NCBI GenBank assembly: GCA_033239125.1
Contig: BSWB01000001.1
Coordinates: 41,947,501 to 42,011,500 of the forward strand
DNA length: 64,000 nucleotides
Direction of reading: 5' to 3'
Source of the DNA: Fagopyrum homotropicum
Lineage: Eukaryota > Streptophyta > Magnoliopsida > Caryophyllales > Polygonaceae
Shown here: positions 1 to 11,054 of the stretch, piece after piece
How positions within the stretch are numbered: position 1 is the first letter of the stretch
Layout: every line of letters starts with the position of its first letter
The notes under the pieces: model-generated
Database searches by the model: none
What the model was told of the DNA's origin: nothing
What the model saw: only the letters and a program-made list of their open reading frames with translations
Position numbers and translations under genes: made by a program

Positions 1-207
1 TTGTCTTGCTTTTTTAGAGTTTTTTCGTAGTAATTAATATGTCTCATTCAATATTTACAAGTTTTGTGCTGCAAGCATAATCCATTATTGTTATAGCTTC
101 TAGTATGGATCTTCTCGGACTTCATAAAGTGCTTTTCTTGTATGTCACCTATTATACATAGTAGTGTTTATGGTATTGATGCTCATTTCTTCATCTTCTC
201 CCTCTAG

Positions 208-2791
208 AGGTCTCTTGTCGAGTTGATATGCAGTTTCTTTGTCGCATCATGGACTGGTGTAATCAAATATCATGGGCCTCGACCTAGCATGAGGCCTCAT
301 CAGGTTCTTTACCTTTTGTATTCGTCTCTTTAATCCTGGCATGGTGGACTTGGAACATCTGATTAATACATGAATTCTTTACTCACTTTATGTTGAGTTG
401 GTGACAGGTTTTTGTTGCTAACCATACTTCAATGATTGATTTCATCATTTTGGAACAAATGACAGCATTTGCTGTAATCATGCAAAAACATCCTGGTTGG
501 GTTGGTACGTGTTGAACATCTCTTGCTGTTGTAATGCTGAGTTCAGCTTTCTGTATGTGTAACTTGAAGTTTGTGCTTCGTTGCTGTTTCTATGATCATA
601 AGCATGAATATCAGCTTCTATGGACTATGATACCCAGACACAATTACCTACCTGTTTTTCTCATATGTAAAGTGGGAACAAAACAAAATGATAGAAAAAA
701 ATGCAATGAAGCATATCTCAAACATATTGAGTTCAACGTTCTTGATCTGCTTTTTGTGCAGGACTATTGCAGAGTACTATTCTAGAAAGTGTGGGTTGCA
801 TCTGGTTCAATCGTACTGAGGCAAAAGACCGTGAAATTGTAGCAAGGAAGTACGTTAAGTAGAATCAGTTCAACTATCTTGTTAATATCAGAATTGCCAG
901 TTTCATATTTTGAAACTTGAATTTGCAGGTTAAGAGAACATGTCCATGGAACTGACAACAACCCTCTTTTGATATTTCCTGAAGGAACTTGTGTAAATAA
1001 CCACTATACTGTTATGTTTAAAAAGGTAAAACTGTTTCTAAGTTATGTATTTGCTGTGAAAGCTCAAATCACTGTCCTGTTTACTTGTATTTAATTGTAT
1101 AATCACCTTTTGTAGGGTGCTTTTGAGCTGGGATGCACCGTCTGTCCAGTTGCAATTAAGTACAATAAGATTTTCGTAGATGCTTTCTGGAACAGTAAAA
1201 AGTGAGGTCTTTATTTATGGCTCTTATATTCACGGTGAACATGAATTTTGTTGTTTCTATGCCATATTTTTTCCCTTTCACATGCCTTTGTATGCTCAGG
1301 TTGTATTAATGATGGTTTCCAAGTAAAGAAACTTTACATTAAAATGGTTTACAATGAAAGAAACTTTACGTTTGTTAGGATTTGCACTTGTGAAAGAAGG
1401 GGGCAGGTGCAGTGGATATAGAAGAAGAGTGCTGAATTGTAGTTCCTTAAGTTAGAGTGAGAATGTTTAAACTTGGAACAATTCTTTGCCCACTTTGAGC
1501 TTTTCTACTTCATCTTCAGTTGATGTCATTTATAATTGTGCTATTAATTGTCTTCTGGAGTTGAAATTTGTCAAGGGTTTCTCTTTTTGTAGTTGGGAGC
1601 CTTGGGACTTGGCCTTGCATTAAAGAGATTGAGGGGGAAACCAGGAAAAGGCTATGCTTTGATACTGTGTACTGAATCTCTCTGAGAGTAACTTAATGTG
1701 AATCAGAAAAGTTAGTACAGAAAATAATCTAATTAAAGCCATGTGAAAGAGCGAAAGAAATGTTAAACTGTTCAGATAAATTAGATTGTCGTGGGAACAT
1801 TTTGGAGATAATTGATGTTTGGAAACTTTGTTAGTATGTTGGTACTTGTGTCAACCTATTGTTTTGACAGACAAGGCTAAATGGAAAGTGAAATTTTTCA
1901 ATTTCAGGCAATCATTTACAACGCATCTACTCCAACTAATGACTTCATGGGCAGTGGTTTGTGATGTGTGGTATTTGGAGCCCCAGAATTTAAGGCCCGG
2001 AGAAACTCCTATTGAATTTGCAGAGAGGTGAGGAGTTTTTCTTTCTTTGTGATGAAACTTGTGTAGTTGTATTCTGCTTGTTCATTTGTATACTTTGACA
2101 AATGTTGTTTTTGGCTACTTGTACATGAAATATGAGTGATTGCGGTCATCCTATTACTGATGTGCAGGGTAAGAGACATGATCTCTGTCAGAGCAGGTCT
2201 AAAAAAAGTTCCCTGGGATGGTTATTTGAAGTATTCACGTCCCAGTCCGAAGCTTACGGAACGCAAGTATGGTTTAATATCTCTGCATTTTGAATAGACA
2301 TGGAAAAATTATGGCATTACTTTTTCGAGTCAAAGGGTTTTTTCTATTCAATAGAGACTGTTTTTTCAAATAAATTGTCTCTATTGAATATACGTCCACC
2401 GCATATTCTCTGATATCACAATGTACGTCCAGTGCATATCACTCGTCCTAATTGGTTAAATTTTTATTTAATTTTTTGAAAATCAATATTGACTATTTTT
2501 TAAAATTTACTAATCATGTTTGTGATTAATTGTTGATGATTCATGCAAAGATTGCAAACTGTAGATTATATAATTCATATAAAATGCCAAACTAAGTTTT
2601 GTTTGTAAAGAATGCATCGATATATTTATAACTAGTTTATCATCTAAGAATCCGAAAACGAAGATAATCTTCCTTTATTCTTGTGGCTCATTGTATTGTA
2701 ATATGAATAATTGCTTGTTGTATATTTGGCCGTGTGCAGGCAACAAAGTTTCGCTGAATCCCTATTGCTGCGTTTAGAGGATAAGCAGTAA
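208..2791 (+). CDS. GPAT9: GPAT9, glycerol-3-phosphate acyltransferase, 3' part (5' end lies outside the window)
   Basis: Eight exons joined at GT-AG introns: 208-303, 408-504, 762-849, 929-1025, 1116-1201, 1908-2027, 2168-2266 and 2740-2791 (stop TAA at 2789-2791). They give 735 nt, so 244 residues; plant GPAT9 is about 376 aa, so roughly the first 130 residues lie to the left. The translation shows the acyltransferase blocks: an NHTSMIDF motif (H-X4-D, catalytic) in exon 408-504, a CIWFNR block in exon 762-849, FPEGTCVN (substrate binding) in exon 929-1025 and a CPVAIKYN block in exon 1116-1201. From family knowledge, GPAT9 acylates sn-1 of glycerol-3-phosphate in the ER membrane, the first step of membrane and storage glycerolipid synthesis. 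The membrane-spanning N-terminus is outside the window. All exon joins keep frame and I see no disabling change. Bases 1-207 look like intron. Intron 6 (1202-1907) and intron 7 (2267-2739) are the longest; short ORFs inside them are not coding. Confidence 0.93.
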
Positions 2792-3005
2792 AGGCGTCCC
2801 TTTGTCTGATGCATTTTGTTGGTCACTGTATACCATCTTATTCTCATGGCTTGATTTCTCAATGTAAAACAAGAATGGAAGTTTTGTTAGTTATTTGGTC
2901 TGTATAAAGTTGTGTTTGATGCTTCCCAAAGACAGATTAGCAAGTTGGATAAGCCAGGATGTGTATCAGATATGGTTGTTTGCTATATAAATCGTCATAA
3001 CATCT

Positions 3006-3342
3006 GTTGCATCTAGGACTGTTCATAGGTCCGGACCGGACCGGAAAAATGCGGACAGGAAAAATGCGGACCGGTCCATTTCCGAATTATTCAGTTCAGG
3101 TCCGGGCCCAAACCAGTCAAGGTCCAGTCCAGGACCGGATGGACCGAAAAACTTGTGATATTTACAAAATTATAGGTCCGGACCGGAACAGTATCTAAAC
3201 AAAATATTTCCGGTCTATTTTATTATAAAAAATTTAAATAGGCTCGGACCGGTTGTGGACCGGAGCGGACCGGTTGAACCGAAGACCGGACCTGTTGTTT
3301 TCGGTCCGGTCCGGTCCGATCTTGCTCAGTCCTAGTTGCATC
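3006..3342. mobile_element. hAT-type MITE (321 bp) with 8-bp TSD
   Basis: The element proper is 3014-3334. Its ends are perfect inverted repeats, TAGGACTG and CAGTCCTA, and it is flanked by the 8-bp direct repeat GTTGCATC (3006-3013 and 3335-3342). The 8-bp target duplication and the YAGG-type terminus are typical of hAT elements. The interior is made almost entirely of overlapping GGTCCGGACCGG-type palindromes, so much of it could fold on itself. There is no transposase, so it is non-autonomous. It lies about 220 bp past the GPAT9 stop codon. Confidence 0.85.
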
Positions 3343-4582
3343 TAGGGTTGTACTTGTCTTTTGGTGTTATTGTTTAAATGGTGTACATCCCTTCATTACT
3401 ATCAAGCTCTGTTTGGAATAGTGATTGGGAATTCAAATTAAACAAAACAAAAGCTACTAGATGAGTTGACACTTTCAATTTGTAGTCCCCCTAGAGTACT
3501 CCACTTGATACGTGATACAAGAAATCCTAACTTAATGAGTATGAACATAAAACCCCATGAACCACGAAAAAACCCTCTCCTCTTCTTGGGTACGTGCTTC
3601 ACCGGACATTCTTCCAAACCTAGAAGGCCTAATCGACCATGGCCGAATCAATTGATCTTGCAAATGGTGGCTTCTTTCTCCTTTTTCTTCAAGTCAATTT
3701 TGTTCTCTTCTTTTGGATACTTACCCGAAATGTGTTTAAAAATGTTTTGATCTAAAAAAGATGATATAAAATCTCAAAATCCTAGGCTTTTTGGTGGAGG
3801 GTGTTTCCCAAATCTGGCTATGCTAAAAGTTGTGTTTGGTCACAAATGCTTTTCGATCTTCATTTTTCTTTTTTTGACTTTGGAGTCGTTCTTTGTCTAC
3901 AAAGGTGAGATCTGGTTGTTAAAAACCAATAGAAAAATGAAATTCAAAGTCATGTCTCCTTCCTAGAAGACCTTGAAAACCCTAGATCTCTCGAATAGAA
4001 AGCACTATAGTGTCTCCTCCCAAAATTAAACCTAAACCTTAAATATTCAAACACCTTCATTTGCTTAAGCCCGATTCCTCTTTGAAATAAAAAGATCAAA
4101 CAAGTATGTGGCAATGGCATACCTCTAATGAAAACATTTATGTTGTCTTTGTACAATTTGGTGGTTTACAGAGGGTGTAGGGAACGACGTTGGAAAAAGG
4201 TTATTACTATTATTTATTGTTTTTGGGTAAAAGTAAAATCATAGAAGAGTGAAACAACATAACCGGGTCCGCTAAGACCCACTTATACTAAAATAACATA
4301 GTTTATGTACATGTATGCGACCTATGGTTTATGACCCAAAACAACACATACAAAGTATTTTAGAGAGGCATGTAATACTCTTCAACATACCAACTACCTG
4401 ATACCAATAGGCGTGAAAATATCTATAAAAAAACAACACATCTCATGAGGCCCGTCCACTTTCGGCAAAACCATCATCAGACATAAACACTCACAAGTCA
4501 AACAAGTGCCCAAACCTCGGAGCAATGGTCAATCCACCTTCGACAAAACCATAAGCAGACTAAAATCAAGCCCGATGCACAC
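3343..4582. other. Intergenic, no gene recognised
   Basis: AT-rich DNA between the MITE and the tandem repeats. The longest frames (for example 3466-3750 plus and 3950-4156 minus) have no recognisable domain, no supporting splice structure and no similarity I can name. Confidence 0.5.
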
Positions 4583-4966
4583 ATATATAAAAAAAATACA
4601 TCAAAGCATAGAACAAAGTACAACTCCGGTAAAAAACAACTACCAAGATGCAATACTCTCTATAGCTCTAGCTTCAGTGGGAAATGTCTCATGCAGCAGA
4701 GGGTAGACATAGATAAAAAAAATACATCAAAGCATAGAGCAAAAAACAACTCCGGTAAAAAACAACTACCAAGATGCAATACTCTCTATAGCTCTAGCTT
4801 CAGTGGAAAATGCCTCATGTAGCATAGTGTAGACATAGATAAAAAAAAATACATCAAAGCATAGAGCAAAGTACAACTCCGGTAAAAAAACAACTACCAA
4901 GATGCAATACTCTTTATAGCTCTAACTTCAATGGGAAATGCCTCATATAGCATAGTGTAGACATGA
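4583..4966. repeat. Tandem repeat, about 126 bp x 3
   Basis: Three head-to-tail copies; the marker string TACATCAAAGCATAG begins at 4597, 4723 and 4850, giving periods of 126 and 127 bp. Copies differ by scattered substitutions and by the length of an A-run. On the minus strand each unit ends in a T-rich run. The array lies between unrecognised DNA and a probable LINE remnant, so it may be a LINE 3' untranslated region that was tandemly amplified. That last point is inference. Confidence 0.85.
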
Positions 4967-5018
4967 GATCAATCTCACAATGAAACATATCGGAATCTTG
5001 TATGGTCAAACACCAAGG
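4967..5018 (-). pseudogene. Probable left part of a LINE remnant, cut by the Copia insertion
   Basis: This short stretch abuts the Copia target duplication CAAGG (5014-5018). The partner flank beginning at 25876 encodes, on the minus strand, the zinc-binding C-terminus of a plant LINE reverse transcriptase. This piece would be the downstream end of that frame. It is too short for certainty. Confidence 0.3.
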
Positions 5019-5610
5019 TGTTAACTTTGTGATTCATGTTTGTATAGGATAGATTACATAAGTGCACGCAATAGTATTGACTTGTAATAGCTCCTAGATC
5101 TAGTTTGGTTGGGTTAAGGTACTAATGCTTGTTGTAGCTGACTAGTGTAGCACTCGTTGCCGGTTCATTGGACCCTGGTGGCTTGGACTCACTAGGAAGT
5201 TGTGGCACGTGTTGTTTCCTTATATCTGATATGTGAAGGTGGCCTTGTTGCATGAGATGTTGTCTTCTGGACAGCCGCTTGTGTTATTTGTTGGACCGGG
5301 TTCGAGCTGTGATGATTATCTTCAGAGTTTGGCTTGGTTCGGAACCGCTTAAATGAAACGATGTGTTTGGGCTTTGAAGAGGAGGTATATAAGCAACAAC
5401 ATACCTCATCTAACCCTAAGCGAGATTGCAGCCCTTGCCGCTGAGAGAAAAAGAGAGAGAGTTCCTTTGAGAGAAAGAGAGAGAGCGATCGAAGAGAAGT
5501 CGGAGGTGGTTCGCTAGGGTTTGAGACGTTCATCCTCACCTACACCTCTCCAGAAGAAGATCTTCCGATTGAAGATAGCAAAGCTTGACAGAAAGCTCCG
5601 CTTAGCCTCA
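5019..5610 (+). repeat. Copia 5' LTR, first part
   Basis: Matches 25015-25605 with scattered substitutions. It stops at CCTCA (5606-5610), the target site duplicated by A1. Frames inside it (for example 5192-5539 minus) are not genes; the same frame appears shortened in the other LTR. Confidence 0.93.
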
Positions 5611-7315
5611 TGTTCGCCCCTAGAGGTGTGTGCAAATAAGCTTTATATTTATAAAACTGAAATCAAGCAAGCGAACCCGCAGTGTACGGATCGATATAGT
5701 TAAGCAAGAATTCCAGAGTATCGAACACAGGGATTTGGGTGGAACGAACTCGATTGCAGGTTATCAAGCGGTTATTATGAGAGTTTTGCAAATATATTGG
5801 GAAAACAACAATCCTAAAGATCCAGGTATCCAGCTATGGCAATCGATTCAAGATATACTAATGATGTAAAGACAGAGTTAAGATATGCAAAGGTATACTA
5901 ATGTAAGGTAATCGTACGGTTGAGGTTCCAAAAACCTTATATAACTCACCCAAAAGACTCTTCCTATACAGGTTGATGAGGCTCAATATAGAAAGGTTCT
6001 AAGGACAAGGATTAACATCAAATACCCAAACCTATGATCTAAAGATCAAGACTAACTTATCCGATTGAGGTTGTTGAGGCTCACAATCGAGGTAGAGGTT
6101 GTTGAGGCTTCACTACCACCTAGAAAAGACAAGTCTAAACTAAGCTAAAGCAAATCTTTAACTTTGGATCAAGATAAAAGCAGGCTCGTAAACTTTAAGG
6201 AAATTACGGTTGGATCTTGAGATTCCACGGTCGTGGAACTCAAGAACAGCCCGTGATTTAGGGTTTTCGGCGACAATTCTCTAACTCTCAGGGTCTAATC
6301 TGTTTACGATCGATCTATCATCATCTAAGCCACAACTATCAACCCTTCACCTTAGAATTGTTAAGGGTTTTTAGCCAATAACAGTCATATTGATATTAAT
6401 TCAAGATTTAAAGGATAGAAAATGGGAATTTTCAAGAACTATCAATAATCTTCAATCGAATCTCAGAATCACAGCCAAGAACAAGTGTTTATCAAAAGAT
6501 GTAAAACGAGATAAACAATCACAATCTTAGGAAAGAAAGGAAACGGGATGTCAATCCGATCCTAAATCAAACCTAAGCAAGAAGAGGAATCTTCTTGCGA
6601 AATCCTTCAAGAAACTTCGATCTTCCACACGAAGATCACAACAGCGACTCTCCGACACGAACTTTGGAACTTCAATGAATTCTTCCAAATCACCTCCAAG
6701 AATGAGGGTTTGTGTGTTGCTAAGCTTGCGTTTTTTTTTTTTGCCGCTAAACTTAGGGTTGAAAGGTCGTAAGTGCGGGAGCGAGGTGACGGAATCTTGC
6801 TTCATCCGTCCTTTTTATAATGCAGGGCAAAACGTCGGCCCGGCCCAATCTTCAAAAGATTATGGCTTCGAAAGTGGCGAAAAGATTCGCCAAGATCACG
6901 GTCGTGGAAGTTTCCACGACCGTAATTTTGAGGCGTGGAAACAAACACGGATAGCTTCCACGGCCGTAATATCCCCTGGAATGAACATCGAATTCTGCAT
7001 CAAGATCCACGGCCGTAATTTAGGGTAAAACCGTGATTCTTGCCTTCATTCGTGCATTCCTCAATCTAATACTCCAAATTGCTTCCAAAAGGTGCCCTTG
7101 GTCTATGGACACATCAACTCAACTCTCCTTTGCTCAATTCCGTTCGGAAATAGCTCCAAATCACCTATAATCAACATAGAACTCGTGTAGACATCCATAT
7201 CGACAATATAGGCAATACTAGCTCATATATGCATAAAGCTCAATCAAAGACTATCAATATGAATCAATTGCGATTAGAAAACGTGCCTAAAATATCACAA
7301 TATTTCATGCTAACA
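5611..7315 (-). repeat. A1 3' LTR (1705 bp)
   Basis: Essentially identical to 17030-18733. In minus orientation it has a TATAAAAA box at about 6810-6818 and, just upstream of that, a near-perfect inverted repeat with 15-bp arms (6895-6909 and 6912-6926, 2-bp spacer). The conserved U5 string GCGAACCCGCAGTGTACGG lies at 5671-5689. The family palindrome also occurs at 6223-6238 and at 6958 and 7008. Confidence 0.95.
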
Positions 7316-8650
7316 AATAACCCCATACTTAACACTTGCTTGTCCCTAAGCAAGGTCTTTCAAAAAGCTTTAAAACAAGAGTTAGGATGAAATATGTGTA
7401 CCTTCTTTTGGATGAAAGTGACTTCTAAAGAATAGATCATTCTCAAACCTTGCTTCAATCGTTTCAAACTTTCACACACTTAATTAGAGAGTAAGAGGTA
7501 AAGAAGAATCATGAACCAATTTAACTTCCAAACAAGCATTATAACCTTCAAACATTATCAAAATCAATCATAAGAATTTCAATTTAGATCACCAAGCCAT
7601 ATAACATTCTTTTGATCATAAGGACTTTCAAAGAAAAGGTCTAGAGCATGGAAGGGTGGGGAAAACTTTAAGGGAAAGTGGTGCATAAATCCGGGAAAGT
7701 GGATATCTACCTTCTTCTTCTTTTGCGGTTTCCGCAACACTTCACTTAGAGCTTCGCTCTCTCCTTTTTCGACTTTACTTTTGGAGTTATGGATAGAGGT
7801 GCACAAAAACCGAAGCCTAGGAGATTGGCGTTTCTCATTTTTGCGAGATGCCTCAAACCCTTAGCGCACATACCATAATCCGCTAGGAATATCGCTCAAT
7901 CCGACTTTGGCAAGACACAAACACCCGGCTATGTGAATGGTGCCGAGTTACTCATCGTCATGATTGACTTCCCCAAACCTATAATTTCTTTCTATTCAAT
8001 TGATTGCAAATACTTGCTCTCATGGCCCTCCCACATCAAACATGCCTTTTTTTCTCATTTACTTTCCAAGTTCCCGGATGGGTAAGGGAGGCTAATATTT
8101 CAATGAGGAGTTAGATGATTCAAAGGAAGAAGAAAGAAAATATCGAATTGCCTTAATCATTTCAACAAGAAGTATAGGAGCTTATAATGTGATTTCAACT
8201 TCAATTTCTTACATGATTTAGGTAACAATTCTCACATTATACAACTTGCAAAAGAGGTAAAATTCATTCATTCAAATCCTTTTCGAATTACCATCCTTTC
8301 AAGCATGCAATTGTTATCAACTCAATTCGCAAGTAATGATTATCATGGAAATCATATCGATTCGTTAGAAGCATCAAATTTTTAAAAATTTTTCAATTTT
8401 TATGAGTTTTTAAAGTTCTTTTTCATGCAATGCAAGAATAAAACGTGTAACATACAATGAACATGCAAGGATAGTCTCGGAATAGAAGCAACATATAGAG
8501 TAGAGTTATTACAAACGTTTAGTACATCCCACCCCATACTTAGGACGAACATTGTCCCTAATGTTCACAAGAAAGAACAAAAGAAAGAAAAGAAAAAGAA
8601 AACTCACAAATGGTGGCGGGAATGTCTAAAACGAGCTGTCCGGTCATCTA
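7316..8650 (-). other. A1 non-coding tail between the second ORF and the 3' LTR
   Basis: No coding capacity of note. On the minus strand the end adjoining the LTR reads like a polypurine tract (AAGTATGGGGTTATT). The tail shares a chain of blocks with the same region of A2, strongest at 7884-7981, weaker at about 7768-7828, 7670-7712 and 8050-8095. The frame 7579-7806 on the minus strand overlaps these blocks but is not preserved in A2. Confidence 0.8.
7884..7981 (-). other. Hyperconserved 98-nt non-coding block, A1 copy
   Basis: Read on the minus strand this block matches 45363-45460 of element A2 at 96 of 98 positions without gaps, counted by eye. It has stops in reading frames and no shared ORF. 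A possible hairpin is closed by GGCA and TTGCC with an inner CACA/TGTG pair. Function is unknown. Confidence 0.85.
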
Positions 8651-10225
8651 TCACTGCGGTGCCGGTGGAGGTGGAAATGGAGAGAAGCTCGGATCATAGT
8701 ACCGCCCAAACTGCTGGCGGTAGACGTCCCTCATCATGTGGTCGAGGTCGTCGAAACGTCTGTCTCTATCATCCGCCCGGATCTCTAGTGCTCCGACTCT
8801 CTCTGAAAGTCCGGTAGCCCAATCCGGCATCCTCTCATACCACCCAGGGGGGTGATCATACCATCCAGGAGCATCTGCTGGTGCTGGCTGCGGTGGTGGT
8901 GGTGGTGGTGCTGCTGGCTGCGTGGTGGACCAAGGAGGGGGTGTCTCGTACCAGGTGGGAGGTGTAGTCATCCACGTGGGCCTCTCACTCACGCTAGCGC
9001 GGCGAGATGACGAGCCTGAAGCTCTAGCCGGACGCGGAGAGCGTCTAGGTACATCCCGGGCCGTATCCGGCTGATCCGGAAACGTGCCGAACTCCTGCTC
9101 TGCTCCTCCACCACTCTCATACTGATCTCCCATATCCTCCTCATCTACTACCGGCGGTGGAACGTAAGGGGGAGCTACAAGCCTGTTCGCATGCATCGCA
9201 GCGAACGTCTCCTTCCAGTTGTGGCGTCCCGCCACAATGGAATACTCCGGCAGCCACTCAATACCCCTACCGGTCCTACTCTCCCAGGGCATGCCCGCAT
9301 AAGGCGGACCTCTATGTGTGGGGAAGATGAGTCCCCTAACCATGAAAGCGTGTAGCCCTAATGGAACTGCCGGTATACGTGTGCAAGCCGAGAAGTCCAC
9401 TCCAAAAGTCCTAGCTATGTGGGTCACTATCCCACCGTATCCAATGTTCCCTCTCGACTTGTTCTTGAGCTTGCTCATTGTCGCCGCCAAAAGAGTAGCA
9501 CAATCGGCGCGGCATCCGTGGAGCATAGCATAGAGAAGGAATAGCTCATCCGTCTTGATCTTTTGGGGCGTCTCCGTCCTAGGAAAGAGACACTCCGAAA
9601 GAACACGGTGAGCTATCTTCAAGGCCAAATGGTACATCAATTTGGCCTTGGTATCAGCTGGATGCCAACGGTCCTCGTCGGCATAGATCATCGCTACATC
9701 CTCCCAAAAATCCTTAGCAGAAACGTTCCTAGGGAGGCGACCATTGTAGGTCTCATGGAACCCAAAGATGGTCCCGAACTCAACAATGCTAAGCTGGTAA
9801 TCTCTATTCATGAGACGGAAGGAGACAGTCCTATCGACATGGCTGTGCTCAAAAGACGTCACAACCTCTCGGGTGATCTCCTCATAAGCGTCCTCACGAA
9901 TGTTCGTGAAGACAAGCAAACCGGCTCTATCCAAGAGCCAAGTAAGGTCATCCACTATGTTGAGAGGATGAAGATCCTCCAACAACAAGTACCTAGGGCC
10001 AATCACTGCCCTCTTCTCTATCCTCTCAAATGCAGCTTGGTGGTTTTCGTGTATGATCGGGATGCTGGATGGAGGTGGTGAGGATGGAGGTGAAGATGGG
10101 GGTGAAGGTGAAGGGGATGAGGGTGGTGGTGGTGCCCTAGATGTGGAGGGGTTACCCTTTCTCTTCTTATTCTGTTCCCCTTTCTTTTCTTTAATCCTCC
10201 CCGAAACTCTCCTCACGAAATCCAT
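8651..10225 (-). CDS. A1 second ORF, Athila ORF1-family-like protein of unknown function (524 aa)
   Basis: An uninterrupted frame downstream of gag-pol. The N-terminus is basic (about residues 1-25, rich in K and R), followed by a Pro/Ser tract (about 28-60), a folded-looking core (about 60-360) with conserved strings shared with A2 such as MPWE and GGIVTHIA, then an acidic and Pro-rich tail (about 360-524) with repeated Trp-Tyr. It resembles the plant family described as the ATHILA ORF1 family, whose function is unknown, from memory of the family and without a search. I see no signal peptide or membrane segment, so an envelope role is not supported. The start ATG at 10225 is preceded 33 nt upstream by the perfect palindrome CCACGGCCGTGG (10258-10269), and a TATAAAAG lies about 430 nt upstream, suggesting its own transcript. 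Confidence 0.8.
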   Translation of the reverse strand: MDFVRRVSGRIKEKKGEQNKKRKGNPSTSRAPPPPSSPSPSPPSSPPSSPPPSSIPIIHENHQAAFERIEKRAVIGPRYLLLEDLHPLNIVDDLTWLLDRAGLLVFTNIREDAYEEITREVVTSFEHSHVDRTVSFRLMNRDYQLSIVEFGTIFGFHETYNGRLPRNVSAKDFWEDVAMIYADEDRWHPADTKAKLMYHLALKIAHRVLSECLFPRTETPQKIKTDELFLLYAMLHGCRADCATLLAATMSKLKNKSRGNIGYGGIVTHIARTFGVDFSACTRIPAVPLGLHAFMVRGLIFPTHRGPPYAGMPWESRTGRGIEWLPEYSIVAGRHNWKETFAAMHANRLVAPPYVPPPVVDEEDMGDQYESGGGAEQEFGTFPDQPDTARDVPRRSPRPARASGSSSRRASVSERPTWMTTPPTWYETPPPWSTTQPAAPPPPPPQPAPADAPGWYDHPPGWYERMPDWATGLSERVGALEIRADDRDRRFDDLDHMMRDVYRQQFGRYYDPSFSPFPPPPAPQ

Positions 10226-11054
10226 TCTGTTGAGAATTACGGTCTGTTCTTCCTAAACCACGGCCGTGGAATCTGTGTAGACCGTAATTCGACACGGAAT
10301 TTCTCAATCCTCAGCAAATCAGCAATCAAACTCCACAACAGGCAGTCCTAATCTAATTTCTTCCAATCTCAATCAGTTCTCCCTAAAAATCTCTAACAAA
10401 AACGAACAAAAACGACTAGAATCAAGAAGAGAGCAAAAACCTCTTTTTCGGATTGAGAAATCCAAAATGCGGAATTGTTGATCGTTTTCCGCGTGATTCG
10501 TTGCTTGGATCTTGTTCTTGGTTGGATTTGCTTCAGTTTAGGAAGAAGAATCGTTAAAAACGATTAGAGAATGAAGATTTGGGATGAGCTGCGTGTTTTC
10601 GGTATTTAGGGCGTGGAAATTGGGGATTTTGTGGTGTTTTTGTGGTGAAGTGTGGCTTTTATACTCGCAGGCAAAATTTCAAAAATCACGGTTTGTCGGG
10701 GCATTCCACGGCCGTGGAAATGTACGGACCCGTAATTTTTGTGATTTTTCACAGGCTTTTGAGAATTACGGCCACTGTAGCTATGACGACCGTAATTTAG
10801 ACCGTGGAACTCTCTGTAAAGCTTCAAAGTCCAAATTTTCGTCACTTCTCTTCGTCATTATCCCTCCCTTCTTCTTTTCCATCGATCCTACAACCAAAAA
10901 CACGAACATACCGGAAGAAATCGAGGCAAAAATAAAGCAAAAACTTCTATTCTAAACTAAACTATGAATCGAAAGCAAAAACGAAAATACAATACCTTGG
11001 GTTGCCTCCCAAGAAGCGCTTTGTTTAAGGTCCGTAGCTAGACCAATCTCGCAC
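10226..11054 (-). promoter_or_regulatory. A1 pol-ORF2 linker with internal promoter candidate and palindromes
   Basis: On the minus strand this linker begins with a conserved hairpin (10996-11013), then family palindromes including the perfect 16-mer TTCCACGGCCGTGGAA at 10704-10719, then TATAAAAG at 10656-10663, then a leader of about 430 nt ending at the second ORF, with another palindrome at 10258-10269. The corresponding region of A2 has the same order. That points to an internal RNA polymerase II promoter; this is inferred from layout only. Confidence 0.6.
10996..11013 (-). other. Conserved hairpin after pol, A1 copy
   Basis: On the minus strand CTTGGGAGGCAACCCAAG can form a 6-bp stem with a 6-nt loop. 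The same 18 nt occur at 42441-42458 in A2, within a longer stretch that is also well conserved. Confidence 0.8.

Noticed and set aside
1819..2031. 70-aa frame
   Set aside because: Its first half is intron; only 1908-2027 is a GPAT9 exon.
4583..4966. CRISPR-like array
   Set aside because: Whole 126-bp units repeat without unique spacers, and the genome is plant nuclear.
5192..5539. 115-aa minus-strand frame
   Set aside because: Lies in the Copia LTR and is shortened in the other LTR copy.
5630..5869. 79-aa frame repeated at 17049-17288
   Set aside because: Lies in the A1 LTR; its identity in both copies reflects recent LTR synthesis, not coding.
9563..10081. 172-aa plus-strand frame
   Set aside because: Antisense shadow of the A1 second ORF.
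8651..10225. Envelope-like role for the A1 second ORF
   Set aside because: No signal peptide or membrane-spanning segment is visible, so I prefer an unknown-function label.
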